A stretch of DNA of 64,000 nt, from positions 23,234,201 to 23,298,200 of the forward strand of contig JAWZYU010000028.1 in NCBI GenBank assembly GCA_038380435.1, in the 5' to 3' direction. The stretch comes from Ryuthela nishihirai. Taxonomy: Eukaryota > Arthropoda > Arachnida > Araneae > Heptathelidae. Numbering within the stretch: the stretch's first letter is position 1; every line of letters begins with the position of its first letter. The translations under genes and the position numbers were made by a program. This document shows positions 55,201 through 57,990 of the stretch, in pieces. The notes under the pieces were generated by a model, which was given only the letters and a program-made list of their open reading frames with translations, made no database searches and was not told the origin of the DNA.

Positions 55201-56725
55201 CCCCTCCCCCAACCTTCTCTGAGCCTTCGGGGTCCATGTGACCTGGCCATTTAGCCCATGGTGTTAAAAAAAGTGCTGCTCAGAGGTAAAACAACCAACC
55301 CAACTTTGGCCATAGTTTTAAGTTTGATTAGAGAAAAAGTCGGTGGTAATCCTGAGTAATGAGTATCATCTTTCCAAGGGTAAAAGTCGCGCACAAAACG
55401 ACTCATGAGTGAAATGCTCATTTCTGCCAACACTATAGACACTGGTGCAGATTAACCTGGGAGCTTAAGGGGATGGCAAAGGCCTTAATCCTGTTTAAGG
55501 TCTCTGCTAAGATCAGTGAAAACAGAAATTAATATTTTTTTCCAACTTAAAGCAATTTTGAAAGTAGTACGATAAATTTTTGAAACATTATGAATTAATA
55601 AATCTGAATCGGCTACTTTCCTTATGGCCTACGAATCATTTTCTTTCAATTCACTTTTAAGAGTATTAAGTGACATACAATGTCTTAAAAATTACATTTT
55701 ACTGAAAGACACGTATAAGACAAAGTTTCGCTAAGATAAATCAGTATTATTAACTTAGTTTATTAATTTATTTATTTATTTATTAACTAATTTATGATTC
55801 ATTTCTGGTAGCAGAAAGGTCCGTGATTGTTTCATCCAACTCTGTATACACATGCTGAAACCAAAAACGAAAATATTTCAAACGTCATAGCAAAAGATGT
55901 TTTTAGGCTGAAATCAGTTTACACGTAAAATGTATTTCATTCTGTACTTTCTTTACTCAGTAAAAATCAATAATTTCGCTAAATCTTCGGAATGCGAGGC
56001 CGACATCATGAGAAGTACTTTTTCTTTTGCGAAATCACTCCAGAAAAAAAGTTGTTTTTTCGCATTTCTACCAGAAATTTGTTGTTTCAATATGAACAAT
56101 GTCAGCATGAAACGACGTTCATATCCCTCTTAATGCTAATATGTGACTCTTAATGCTAATATGTGACTCTTAATGCTAATATGTGACTCTTAATGCTAAT
56201 ATGTGACTCTTAATGCTAATATGTGACTCTTAATGCTAATATGTGACTCTTAATGCTAATATGTGATTCTTAATGCTAATATGTGACTCTTAATGTTAAT
56301 ATGTGACTCTTAATGCTAATATGTGACTCTTAATGCTGATGAGCCAATTCTCTCTCTCCTGATAGGTAACAGCAAAGTTCGGCAAGAAGGACAACATCGT
56401 CCATCACCCGATAACATTCAAATCGAAATACACTTTCCTGGGTCTGCCTCAGCTACGAGCCTATTCCACCCTCAACCTCTACTTCCAGTTCAAGACTCTG
56501 GAGCCCAACGGACTGCTGCTCTACAACAGCGGCAAGGAGCAAGACTTCTTGGCGGTGGAGCTGGTCAATGGACACTTGCAATATGTCTTCAATCTGGGAG
56601 ATGGACCCAGAGGAGTGAGGTCAAACACTCGCACCACTCTCAACGACAACCAGTGGCATGCTGTCACTATTGGGAGACCTTCTCCGCACCAGCACACGCT
56701 CATGGTCGATGATATGATCACGAAG
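4128..56725 (+). CDS. Nrx-1: Neurexin-1 orthologue, seven internal exons (partial gene)
   Basis: Neurexins are presynaptic single-pass membrane proteins that bind postsynaptic partners such as neuroligins through LNS (laminin-G) and EGF domains. Joining exons 4128-4280, 8321-8618, 14060-14395, 21597-21814, 24212-24320, 37888-38063 and 56366-56725 gives 550 codons without a stop. Approximate residues: 1-39 end of LNS2, 40-221 LNS3, 228-260 EGF2, 263-430 LNS4, 437-550 most of LNS5. This order is that of classical alpha-neurexin, not Caspr/neurexin-IV, which has a discoidin domain and other spacing. Intron phases are 0,1,1,0,1,0,0. Introns in the window are 4.0, 5.4, 7.2, 2.4, 13.6 and 18.3 kb. 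The signal peptide, LNS1, EGF1, LNS6 and transmembrane exons are outside. The family call is by recognition, without a database search; the exon chain is seen directly. Confidence 0.95.
4980..5367 (-). repeat. SINE-A, full length, with TSD
   Basis: 11-bp duplication AGCAATGTGGC at 4969-4979 and 5368-5378. Complete, with small deletions in the core. Confidence 0.92.
5491..5546. repeat. Short perfect inverted repeat (hairpin)
   Basis: TTTGAATATAGGATATTCTT and its complement are separated by about 15 nt. It lies between two SINE-A copies. I know of no function; it may be a remnant of a small fold-back element. Confidence 0.6.
5634..6018 (-). repeat. SINE-A, near full length
   Basis: Head end altered: the final CCCCGCCCC is replaced by a run of C. 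The tail complement is degenerate (GTGTTGGGTTTTTTAC). No confident TSD. Confidence 0.88.
6199..6371 (+). repeat. SINE-B, diverged copy
   Basis: The tRNA-like head CGTGGCCGAGTGTTTAGCGC and a degraded B box, GGGTTCGAGCTGCC, are followed by the family body (ACATGGATG, GAGGTCTCGCC, CCTCCAGATCT). It is clearly older than the copies at 9741 and 11620. Confidence 0.65.
6392..6980. mobile_element. Composite MITE-P with one 118-bp unit
   Basis: It begins TACAGTCGCTCAAAATAAT and ends GGAGCGACTGTA. The interior has several GAGCGTGTACAGCAACTGTA-type inverted motifs, a little more than one 118-bp unit (about 6680-6810), the AT-rich joint, and a second left-type arm (about 6860-6960) in direct orientation. 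The right palindrome half is mostly missing. Confidence 0.8.
7213..7569 (+). repeat. SINE-A, old diverged copy
   Basis: Starts within the head (CGTAAGGCTCGTAATCTTCAG) and keeps the B box GGTTCGAGTCC. The core is heavily substituted and the tail reads AAACAACTAATCCCAAG. No TSD found. Confidence 0.82.
7677..8071 (+). repeat. SINE-A, full length, with TSD
   Basis: 10-bp duplication TAATTTGTTT at 7667-7676 and 8072-8081. The head has TGGCTTAGTCAG as A box. It ends about 250 bp before exon 2. Confidence 0.9.
8321..8618 (+). CDS. Nrx-1: Neurexin-1 exon 2 of window: LNS3 N-terminal two thirds
   Basis: 298 nt, phase 0 in and phase 1 out. Acceptor CCTAATGTAG, donor CCAG|GTAAGG. It encodes ALPTWEGSRSGTITFKFRTN, then GLLMYNSG, FALELLDGHMYLVLGLGSG and DDGQWHSVSLRRNGK, the typical beta-strand series of an LNS domain, ending at FATPG. 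The codon for the final Gly is split with exon 3 (G|GC). The frame runs on 48 codons past the donor, but that extension has no LNS similarity and the junction to exon 3 is exact. Confidence 0.96.
9210..9598 (+). repeat. SINE-A, full length, Met-type anticodon loop
   Basis: 13-bp duplication (ATAAACTATATCT at 9197-9209, one mismatch at 9599-9611). The head has GGCTCATAATCTG, which keeps a CAT anticodon in the loop CTCATAA. Confidence 0.9.
9741..9949 (+). repeat. SINE-B, full copy
   Basis: tRNA-derived: GCCGTCCCGTGGCCGAGTGG carries an A-box-like stretch, and the B box is GGTTCGAGCCC. The body reads GGCATGGATGTGTGTGTCG, then GAGGTCCTGCC, GACAGGCTCCTGTCAGACC and GCAGCTGCTTGAGGGGG, ending in an A/T-rich tail. 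The TSD is uncertain because the tail runs into T-rich DNA. Confidence 0.82.
10477..11370 (+). repeat. SINE-A with four tandem 168-bp tail units
   Basis: A single 12-bp duplication, CATTAAAACCAG, at 10465-10476 and 11371-11382 brackets one head and four copies of the tail half. CGTTAAAGAACACGCTGG recurs at 10691, 10859, 11027 and 11195, exactly 168 bp apart. Each junction fuses the tail CAACCCAAC to CGTTAAAG. The unit is a multiple of three, so one antisense frame (10596-11363, minus) stays open for 255 codons. That frame is a by-product, not a gene. Confidence 0.93.
11620..11830 (-). repeat. SINE-B, full copy, with TSD
   Basis: 14-bp duplication TACATTCACCATTA at 11606-11619 and 11831-11844. 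In minus orientation: AATACCCCCTCAAGCAGCTG at the tail side, GGGACTCGAACCCAGG (B box complement) and CCACTCGGCCATGGGACGGC at the head. The A-rich tail (AATAAATAAAATAAAT) differs from the AACCC tail of SINE-A. Confidence 0.9.
11934..12322 (-). repeat. SINE-A, full length, with TSD
   Basis: 14-bp duplication with one mismatch (GTGTAGAAAGATGA at 11920-11933, GTGTAAAAAGATGA at 12323-12336). Confidence 0.92.
13581..13965 (+). repeat. SINE-A next to exon 3, acceptor-like AG lost
   Basis: 12-bp duplication CACGTTCGCAGT at 13569-13580 and 13966-13977. It ends 94 bp before exon 3. Where most sense copies read CCTTCTCTGAG, this one reads CCTTCTCTGAA (about 13880-13890), which removes the acceptor-like AG. 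Confidence 0.93.
14060..14395 (+). CDS. Nrx-1: Neurexin-1 exon 3 of window: LNS3 end and EGF2
   Basis: 336 nt, phase 1 in and phase 1 out. Acceptor TTTCTTGTTACAG, donor AAAG|GTTAGT. It completes LNS3 (LDLEGPLYVGGL, then LNYGYVGCLRDLVVNGR, with Cys192 and Cys221 of the 550-residue fragment as the expected terminal disulfide). An EGF-like module follows with six cysteines at residues 228, 233, 239, 248, 250 and 260 (CDSQPCMNGGICNEG, FICDC, GPVCA). The exon is symmetric, so skipping it would keep frame but remove half of LNS3 and all of EGF2. Confidence 0.97.
14756..15151 (+). repeat. SINE-A, full length, altered head
   Basis: 13-bp duplication CTTGAATTCTCCT at 14743-14755 and 15152-15164. The anticodon-arm region is changed to TACAAATTACGAAATTTGTA, a small inverted repeat that replaces the usual CTCGTAATCTG. 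Confidence 0.93.
15450..15738 (+). repeat. SINE-A, 5'-truncated, inside Tc1 remnant 1
   Basis: 12-bp duplication CCAAAAAGGCAT at 15438-15449 and 15739-15750. It starts at TCCCCGCCCTGCC with no tRNA-like head. The tail has an extra pentamer (AACCCAACCCAACCC). Confidence 0.92.
15907..16248 (-). repeat. SINE-A, 5'-truncated, inside Tc1 remnant 1
   Basis: 12-bp duplication TGTCAGACAGGG at 15895-15906 and 16249-16260. It keeps the B-box complement (GGACTCGAAC) but lacks the A box and the outer head. It splits the transposase between its two HTH motifs. Confidence 0.92.
16565..16586. repeat. Short palindrome in the unexplained insert
   Basis: GGAGTTGCGCATGCGCAACT and two more bases form a perfect palindrome. 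It lies in about 245 bp (16441-16685) that interrupt the Tc1 frame and match no other family here. The insert may be a small fold-back element; its borders are unclear. Confidence 0.5.
16708..16851. repeat. 48-bp tandem triplication in transposase
   Basis: Three consecutive, apparently identical 48-bp units starting GAGATGCTAAAGACTGGCAA. They encode DAKDWQRVICSDESC three times in the transposase frame, each separated by a TGA that replaces the usual Trp codon. The unit covers the first catalytic Asp motif, and the three copies look recent. Confidence 0.92.
16881..17083. mobile_element. MITE-P, simple palindromic copy inside Tc1
   Basis: 203 bp, TA to TA. The two arms (ACAGTAGCTCAAAAAAGTAT and its complement at the other end) are nearly perfect complements meeting near GTGTCATG. 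Removing the insert with one TA joins GTGTA to CGTCTGG, which restores the transposase motif GRVYVW. This proves insertion at a TA within the coding sequence. Confidence 0.95.
17198..17433 (+). repeat. SINE-A, 5'-truncated
   Basis: Starts inside the core at CAGCCGTCCGTTGG and ends ACAAACCAACCC. It replaces the C-terminal part of Tc1 remnant 1. No clear TSD. Confidence 0.85.
17936..18060 (+). repeat. Low-copy dispersed repeat, copy 1
   Basis: CCCCTTTAAGAATGCTAGTA followed by AAGGGGGCAAACATCATTAA and TTAACGCATTTTTCACG. It resembles 22495-22620, and in inverted form 23540-23609. Identity unknown. Confidence 0.45.
18106..18132 (+). repeat. 27-bp exact match to Tc1 remnant 2
   Basis: GTCGTGCGAACTGGCATCAC and the next seven bases are identical to 19388-19414 within the transposase of the neighbouring element. 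Flanks do not match. It may be a tiny remnant or filler DNA from break repair. Confidence 0.6.
18544..20029 (+). pseudogene. Tc1-like transposase remnant 2
   Basis: Terminus TACACTGCTCGACAG at 18544. An HTH region follows after a frameshift (GLCEAGWTTRRVPAHVHRDA, GRCWQQWRNEG). A SINE-A at 18732-19116 splits it, then come DIRRAVSAAMD and the catalytic core: HEWNTVVFSDESRFCLGTDD, DIMVWGAIGYDSRSPL, IFQHDNSHVHTARVS and SPDLSPIENLWDH (about 19400-19815). Defects are a stop in place of the Trp of LPWPARSP, further stops near 19230 and 19323, and a frameshift near 19820, after which SMPRRIASCI continues in another frame. SINE-B at 20030 cuts the right end. It belongs to a different subgroup from remnant 1. 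Confidence 0.92.
18732..19116 (-). repeat. SINE-A, full length, inside Tc1 remnant 2
   Basis: 13-bp duplication AGAAATGAAGGTT at 18719-18731 and 19117-19129. Removing it with one duplication rejoins the transposase at QQWRNEG. Confidence 0.95.
20030..20230 (-). repeat. SINE-B, full copy
   Basis: Same body as 11620-11830, lacking a small piece of the GACAGGAGCCTGTC segment. It has GGGGCTCGAACCCAGG and the head complement CCACTCGGCCATGGGACGGC. It abuts the end of Tc1 remnant 2. TSD not resolved because of the A-rich tail. Confidence 0.85.
20975..21380 (-). repeat. SINE-A, long TSD, internal GC-rich repeat
   Basis: A 20-bp duplication, GGAACAGGCAGTAATGAATT, at 20955-20974 and 21381-21400, the longest TSD seen here. 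Within it GCAGGGCGGGGAGTTTT is repeated about four times (21241-21315), and the GAGATAAATCTC to GACCCAGC part is lost. Confidence 0.93.
21597..21814 (+). CDS. Nrx-1: Neurexin-1 exon 4 of window: LNS4 N-terminal half
   Basis: 218 nt, phase 1 in and phase 0 out. Acceptor CTTTCTCTCCCGCAG, donor AAG|GTAAGT. It encodes ATTLSFDGEQYLRISIPEG, EDVQLRFRTPRPTGLLLATT and GGRLKVVINLGGKNK. The donor sits right after the strand where vertebrate neurexins carry alternative splice site 3. The frame runs on into the intron, but exon 5 joins exactly. Confidence 0.95.
22021..22406 (-). repeat. SINE-A, reference full-length copy
   Basis: Representative of the main family. Read from its head (minus strand): a tRNA-like region with A box TGGCTCAGTCGG and B box GGTTCGAGTCC; a linker GTCAGCGTTGAGATTTATC; a core with GGATGGGACGTTAAGCC and GTGCACGTTAAAGAACACG, which resembles conserved metazoan SINE cores; then CTGTCTCCCAACAGCTGTTC, CCCCAACCTTCTCTGAGCC and the tail AAAACAACCCAACCCA. 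It encodes no protein and would depend on LINE enzymes. 12-bp duplication TTATTTTCAAGT at 22009-22020 and 22407-22418. Confidence 0.96.
22495..22620 (+). repeat. Low-copy dispersed repeat, copy 2
   Basis: GGGGCCGTGTCCACTCACCC, CCCCTTTCAGAATGCTAGTA and TTTTACGCATTCTACATG match 17936-18060 in order. Unclassified. Confidence 0.45.
22952..23312. mobile_element. MITE-P half-composite, left partner
   Basis: Left arm TACAGTCGCTCAAAAAAGTA, then GAGCGTGTACAG inverted motifs and a partial 118-bp unit ending CCCACACGATCTAGTATCAA. It runs directly into the full palindromic copy at 23313. The same arrangement occurs at 51931-52533. Confidence 0.85.
23313..23531. mobile_element. MITE-P, full palindromic copy
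   Basis: 219 bp from TACAGTCGCTCAAAAAAGTA to TTGAGCGACTGTA. The arms are complementary almost base for base around GTCACGTGAC. As RNA it would form a hairpin of about 105 bp. Confidence 0.95.
23540..23609 (-). repeat. Low-copy dispersed repeat, copy 3 (inverted)
   Basis: TACTAGCATTCTCAAAGGGG followed by CATGGCCCCCTTG is the reverse of the motif at 22540. The SINE-A at 23610 inserted in its C-run. Confidence 0.4.
23610..23996 (+). repeat. SINE-A, full length
   Basis: Inserted in a C-rich stretch (CCCCCCTTAG before, CCCCCTCCTTAG after), so the TSD is plausible but blurred. About 215 bp before exon 5. Confidence 0.9.
24212..24320 (+). CDS. Nrx-1: Neurexin-1 exon 5 of window: LNS4 middle
   Basis: 109 nt, phase 0 in and phase 1 out. 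Acceptor CTTTTTCTGCAG, donor TATG|GTAAGA. It encodes VIHLGQSLNDDVWHTVHLRR and RGHKMDVHVDSETKSY, with the LND-x-W-H-x-V motif of LNS domains. The last Gly/Asp codon is split with exon 6 (G|AT). Exons 4 and 5 together are 327 nt, phase 1 to 1. Confidence 0.94.
24462..24852. mobile_element. hAT-type MITE
   Basis: 391 bp. The left end CGGTGTCTCGCAAACTTTTT and the right end GTTTGCGAGACACTG are inverted repeats, with sub-terminal GCGGCACAC motifs on both sides. The 8-bp duplication ATTTAAAT at 24454-24461 and 24853-24860 is the length typical of hAT transposons. No coding capacity. Confidence 0.88.
25252..25555 (+). repeat. SINE-A, 5'-truncated
   Basis: Starts at TCCGCAAAATTCCCC, almost the same breakpoint as the copy at 1613. 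A short 7-bp direct repeat, ATCCTGC, at 25245-25251 and 25556-25562. Confidence 0.85.
25581..26460 (-). pseudogene. Mariner-like transposase remnant, C-terminal part
   Basis: On the minus strand, across stops and frameshifts: FLDEEFPRRWIGR (about 25925-25965), a degenerate version of the motif usually read as PPRSPDLxPLDFFLWG (SDFLFVGLCERDCLHYF, 25816-25888), then residues close to HVEIY and LLQRKTN. These are C-terminal landmarks of an arthropod Tc1/mariner-superfamily transposase. The right terminus may be GGATGTTCACAAAATAATGT near 25581-25605. A SINE-A at 26051-26416 interrupts it; 26430-26460 continues the coding side. Boundaries are approximate. Confidence 0.75.
26051..26416 (-). repeat. 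SINE-A, near full length, with TSD
   Basis: 13-bp duplication CTATGGTAACATG at 26038-26050 and 26417-26429. It ends at GACTGAGC, within the A box, so the first bases of the head are absent. It lies inside the mariner-like remnant. Confidence 0.93.
26946..27161. mobile_element. MITE-P, simple palindromic copy
   Basis: 216 bp from TACAGTCGCTCAAAAAATAT to TTTGAACGATTGTA, centred on GTCACGTGAC, with a few mismatches between arms. Confidence 0.93.
27223..27299 (+). repeat. tRNA-like sequence, possible third SINE head
   Basis: GGTGGCCAGTAGCTCAGTGG resembles an A box (TAGCTCAGTGG) and GAGGTTCGGATCCC a B box, about 77 bp overall. The acceptor ends do not pair well, so a functional tRNA is unlikely. 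Only one copy is in the window. Confidence 0.45.
27792..28180 (-). repeat. SINE-A, full length, with TSD
   Basis: 11-bp duplication GGAAGGAATTG at 27781-27791 and 28181-28191. Confidence 0.93.
28765..34884 (+). repeat. 128-bp satellite array, about 48 units
   Basis: Unit landmarks in order: ATATATGTTTTATTTTATTC, CCATTGTTATACTATAACTA, TAGTTTTATCTATCTATACA, AGGGGTACGCCAGTTACATA, CACATTTCCAGGGGGTACGT, GAAGCATAAAAGGTTGAGAA, CCACTG. From about 29017 to 34785 the period is 128 bp (129 where CTATTACAAG has an extra T). The first two units are degenerate, and one contains a MITE-P fragment (28850-28890). Each unit ends in GGTTGAGAACCACTG, the complement of a hAT-like terminus. Reading frames of about 68 codons repeat with the units but do not link into a protein. 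Confidence 0.97.
28845..28890. repeat. MITE-P fragment in first satellite units
   Basis: ATCTGGCAACCTTCGTGTTA and GGTTGCCAGATCAAATATT are the central arms of MITE-P without its outer parts. It replaces part of the second repeat unit and is not seen in later units, so it inserted at, or marks, the old edge of the array. Confidence 0.7.
35828..36580 (+). repeat. Old SINE-A split by a young SINE-A
   Basis: The outer copy is strongly diverged: head GGGGGAGTTGGCTCCGTCGG at 35829-35883, core and tail at 36282-36580 (GAAATGTTAAGCCGTGACCC, TAAAACAGCACAATTCAAC). The young copy at 35884-36269 sits inside it, showing two periods of activity. Confidence 0.8.
35884..36269 (+). repeat. SINE-A, inner copy, with TSD
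   Basis: 12-bp duplication ATCCTGACTCGA at 35872-35883 and 36270-36281. Several substitutions and a short core deletion (GACGTTAAACCTCCGTG). Confidence 0.9.
37071..37456 (+). repeat. SINE-A, full length, Met-type loop
   Basis: 12-bp duplication with one mismatch (ATTCCAAGTTCT at 37059-37070, ATTCCAATTTCT at 37457-37468). Loop CTCATAA. About 430 bp before exon 6. Confidence 0.92.
37888..38063 (+). CDS. Nrx-1: Neurexin-1 exon 6 of window: LNS4 C-terminal part
   Basis: 176 nt, phase 1 in and phase 0 out. Acceptor TTTGTGTTGCAG, donor CAG|GTATGA. It encodes DLGEDTVTIDVQVLHVGAVH and SYVGHMQHLVFNRKHYLEMA. The spacing to the preceding exon matches vertebrate LNS4 with no missing residues. The two cysteines that vertebrate LNS4 has near its C-terminus appear to be Ala and Tyr here (LEMAHSGQIATYQ). 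Confidence 0.94.
38156..38261. mobile_element. MITE-P, right half only
   Basis: Begins ACACGAAGGTTGCCAGATCA and ends TTTTTGAGCGACTGTA. The left arm is absent. It starts 92 bp after exon 6. Confidence 0.85.
38400..39048. mobile_element. Composite MITE-P with a 118-bp unit
   Basis: TACAATCGCTCAAAAAAATA to TTTTGAGCGACTGTA. A near-complete palindrome (38400-38590), an AT-rich joint, about one 118-bp unit in the opposite orientation to 2400-3050, GAGCGTGTGCAG inverted motifs, then a right arm. Mirror arrangement of the 2180 copy. Confidence 0.85.
40666..41054 (+). repeat. SINE-A, full length
   Basis: Head GGGGGCAGGGGTGGCTCAGTCGG (A box present) and B box GGTTTGAGTCC with one change. A clear TSD was not found. 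Confidence 0.9.
41502..41887 (-). repeat. SINE-A, full length, with TSD
   Basis: 13-bp duplication ATATTTTGTTGTT at 41489-41501 and 41888-41900. Confidence 0.94.
41901..42850 (-). pseudogene. Tc1-like transposase remnant 3, N-terminal part
   Basis: Read on the minus strand from a terminus TACACTGCTGGCCATTAAAA at 42850. The start is ATGCCCCGTCGAAG (MPRRRTRHP, then a stop), followed by VSNFDRGRIVGLEECGLSYR and, across a SINE-A at 42160-42517, DIGARVGWNVVTVRRI, REDRHLVRMAMNDRTAIS and NTLAQQLG. This is the paired-like HTH DNA-binding region of a Tc1-like transposase. The catalytic part is missing; the element stops near 41901. Confidence 0.88.
42160..42517 (+). repeat. SINE-A with internal deletion, inside Tc1 remnant 3
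   Basis: 12-bp duplication CTCGGTACGATA at 42148-42159 and 42518-42529. About 30 bp between CTGTCTCC and AACCTTCTC are deleted. B box changed to GGTTCGACTCC. Confidence 0.93.
42866..43252 (-). repeat. SINE-A, full length, with TSD
   Basis: 13-bp duplication TATTCCGGTCGGC at 42853-42865 and 43253-43265. It landed 2 bp outside the terminus of Tc1 remnant 3. Confidence 0.94.
43640..44550. mobile_element. MITE-P composite remnant with tandem array
   Basis: It begins at the AT-rich joint (ATATATATAATGCATATGAA) instead of an arm and ends with a decayed right arm (CTGAATTCTGTAATCAATTA). CACGGAAA recurs at about 43784, 43921, 44039, 44151, 44263 and 44381, spacings of 137, 118, 112, 112 and 118. 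The 112-bp units lack CGGTTG; the 137-bp unit has a duplicated CTGGATCGTGTGAGTTCACA segment. Confidence 0.85.
45092..45275 (+). repeat. 34-bp minisatellite
   Basis: About 5.3 units of CCTTAGGTTCAGACCCAATT plus TCTAGCTTCTCGTT, with a few substitutions in units 2 and 3. It lies upstream of LINE copy A. No link to a known family. Confidence 0.9.
45600..48345 (+). pseudogene. LINE copy A, broken endonuclease and reverse transcriptase
   Basis: Non-LTR retrotransposon remnant. The 5' part resembles the end of an APE endonuclease (ISLVLSNFNA at about 45673, from GDFNA). The RT part follows: KNFTTAIIILFFKKDDRSSF (46793 on), GFRSGRKCIDQISSLRQIL, FVDFKKAFDSVD (about 47057-47092) and LDYADDLTLL with the catalytic YADD at 47358-47369. 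Stops and frameshifts break it many times. Two fold-back insertions (about 45612-45641 and 45717-45764) are absent from copy B. A SINE-A at 47830 interrupts the C-terminal region. The clade (Jockey, CR1 or RTE-like) cannot be settled by eye. Confidence 0.88.
47830..48185 (-). repeat. SINE-A, 5'-truncated, inside LINE copy A
   Basis: 11-bp duplication ACTTTGTAAGT at 47819-47829 and 48186-48196. It lacks the A box; the copy ends at ACGAGCCTG. Confidence 0.93.
48675..49056 (+). repeat. SINE-A, full length
   Basis: 9-bp duplication with one mismatch (TCTCATCAA at 48666-48674, TCTCATTAA at 49057-49065). Confidence 0.9.
50766..51484 (+). repeat. Old SINE-A split by a young SINE-A
   Basis: Outer copy: head GGAGTTGGCTCAGTCGGTAG with loop ACTCATAATTTG, a shortened core (50766-50945), then the tail half at 51332-51484 ending TAAAACAACTCAG. 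The inner copy is 50946-51321. Confidence 0.85.
50946..51321 (+). repeat. SINE-A, inner copy, with TSD
   Basis: 10-bp duplication TGCATGTTAA at 50936-50945 and 51322-51331. It starts inside the A box (CTCAGTCGG). Its pseudo-acceptor reads TTCTCTCAG, closer to consensus than in other copies. Confidence 0.92.
51931..52533. mobile_element. MITE-P double unit: half-composite plus full palindrome
   Basis: Half-composite 51931-52315, then a full palindrome 52316-52533. They are joined by ACACGATCTAGTATCAAAAT and AATATGACCACC, the same bridge as at 22952-23531. The outer ends are TACAGTCGCTCAAAAAAATA and TTTGAGCGACTGTA. Confidence 0.9.
52939..53324 (+). repeat. SINE-A, full length, Met-type loop
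   Basis: Loop CTCATAA; B box changed to GGTTCCAGTCC. No clear TSD. The pseudo-acceptor region is altered (CTTCTCAGAGC). Confidence 0.88.
53642..54194 (+). repeat. Two SINE-A copies in tandem, both 5'-truncated
   Basis: The first (53642-53987) starts just upstream of the B box. The second (53988-54194) begins in the core at TGGTCCTGTGTGCGGG, directly after the first tail (CAACCCATCCCA). This could be insertion into a tail or a dimeric transcript. No enclosing TSD was found. Confidence 0.85.
54310..54900 (+). pseudogene. LINE reverse transcriptase fragment (other family)
   Basis: Pre-RT region (DFEAVEHHESSILQNRNKYF) and the start of the RT domain: GVVPIIFYQKLIMKIAPKLP, LFNSCYQLEKFPSNR and IVTPVYKRKGDASDP, which match the typical order PDGIP, FNxSLxTGxFP, TPIHKKGD, PSNYRPIS. 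Several stops lie between. A SINE-A starts where the next RT motif would be. It does not closely resemble LINE copies A and B. Confidence 0.75.
54914..55303 (+). repeat. SINE-A, A box replaced by G-run
   Basis: The head starts with a G-run (54921-54937) in place of TGGCTCAGTCGG, then GTAGCGCGCCAGG and an intact B box. Loss of the A box would be expected to weaken Pol III initiation. Confidence 0.9.
56123..56340 (+). repeat. 20-bp minisatellite ending beside exon 7
   Basis: About 10.9 units of ATGTGACTCTTAATGCTAAT. Variants: GATTCT at 56266, GTTAAT at 56295 and GCTGAT at 56335. It stops 25 bp before the exon. Each unit contains TGCTAAT, which resembles a branch-point motif; the last unit, GCTGATGAG, is best placed to act as one. 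Confidence 0.97.
56366..56725 (+). CDS. Nrx-1: Neurexin-1 exon 7 of window: LNS4 end and most of LNS5
   Basis: 360 nt, phase 0 to 0. The acceptor is TCTCTCTCCTGATAG with a short pyrimidine tract, and the donor AAG|GTGAGT. It encodes VTAKFGKKDNIVHHPITFKS, YSTLNLYFQFKTLEPNGLLL, YNSGKEQDFLAVELVNGHLQ, YVFNLGDG and LNDNQWHAVTIG, ending MVDDMITK. This matches vertebrate LNS5 strand by strand. The rest of LNS5, EGF3 and LNS6 are beyond the window. A 129-codon frame at 56323-56712 in another phase is a shadow. Confidence 0.97.
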
Positions 56726-57240
56726 GTGAGTAAAACGATGATCAGCAGATTGGTTGGTGATTACCAGCATCATTAAGAAGAAGAATTTATTGATCAAAAA
56801 GAGCACTTAAATATTATATCAACAGATTAACTCTGGCATTTTCAGAGTAATTTTGGTTTTATGGTTATAACAGGCGTGTTCTTGAATTAAACATCTTTCT
56901 ACTACTTTCTGAATCTGATTTGATTTCAGTGGAAGAAACTAATTTACAATATTACCTAATAATTGTAATTTGATCAATTAACTGATTTAAATACTACTAC
57001 ACTTTAGTTTTGAGTTTAACTCTTGATACTACGGAGGTTGTTAAAAACGTTCTTGACACGTGTCTAAATTTGCACTCGTTCGGCCGAAGTTAACAAGCTA
57101 TGACATGTTTGAAAGCTTGTCTAAATTTGGCATCACGTGTAAAAAATAAAGGCCGTATCATCATTCCTCTCTTCACTGAGAGCGCGTCAATTTCGGTCTA
57201 CAAAATCTGTGTGTTGTTGCTATAGAGCCTACTAAAGACT

Positions 57241-57825
57241 GTCACGTGACACGAAGGTTGCCAGATCACTAATTTCTAAAAAAAATAGTTGCCAGATATT
57301 TTTTCTGAATTCTGTAATCAACCATAGTATTCGGATATTTTTAATATATATAATGCGTATGAATATATAATGCAATGAATATGGAGCGTGTGCAGTTACT
57401 GTTCACAGCGAACTGGAGCGGTTGCGGTTAATGTTCACAGCACATTGGATCGTGTGAGCTCACAAAAACCTGGATCGTGTGGGCTCACTCACGGAAATAT
57501 TGAGCGTGTGCAGTTACCGTTCACAGCAAACTGGAGCGGTTGCGGTTAATGTTCACAGCACATTGGATCGTGTGAGCTCACAAAAACCTGGATCGTGTGG
57601 GCTCAGTCACGAAAATATTGAGCGTGTGCAGTTACCGTTCACAGCAAACTAGACTAAAAAGGAGTGCGTGCAGTTACTGCACACGCTGTGATATTTTTCC
57701 TGAATTCTGTAATCACGTGACACGAAGGTTGTCAGATAACTAATTTCTAAAAAAATCGTTGCCAGATATTTTTTCTGAATTCTGTAATCAACCATAGTGT
57801 TCGGATACTTTTTTGAGCGACTGTA
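57241..57825. mobile_element. MITE-P composite, left end missing
   Basis: It starts at the central GTCACGTGACACGAAGG, so half of the first palindrome is absent. Then come the AT-rich joint (TATATAATGCGTATGAATAT), about two 118-bp units (57380-57650) and a right arm ending TTTTGAGCGACTGTA. Confidence 0.85.
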
Positions 57826-57990
57826 TTCTGACATATGCTGAATACAGTATATTTTTAGTCTAGTCTTGCAACAATTATGCATTTCAAAGAATTCGCCATT
57901 GGTTTTGGCCTTAATAAACAAATGAGAAGAGAGAAAAGCTTTCCTGTGTTGCATCTTTCGACCAGTGAACTCTTCTGTCATTGGAAACGG

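Larger units (their letters stand above)
38064..56365 (+). other. Neurexin intron 6
   Basis: 18,302 bp, phase 0. It holds MITE-P copies, many SINE-A copies, a minus-strand Tc1 remnant (41901-42850), LINE copy A (45600-48345), a LINE RT fragment (54310-54900) and minisatellites at 45092 and 56123. Nothing is recognised in 39049-40664, 41057-41488, 43266-43630, 44551-45090, 45276-45599, 48346-48665, 49066-50765, 51485-51930, 52534-52937, 53325-53641 and 55304-56122; these are AT-rich without convincing reading frames. Confidence 0.85.

Noticed and set aside
56323..56712. 129-codon frame overlapping exon 7
   Set aside because: It is in a different phase from the LNS5 frame and begins in the minisatellite. 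The phase-0 frame from 56366 joins exon 6 exactly and matches neurexin.
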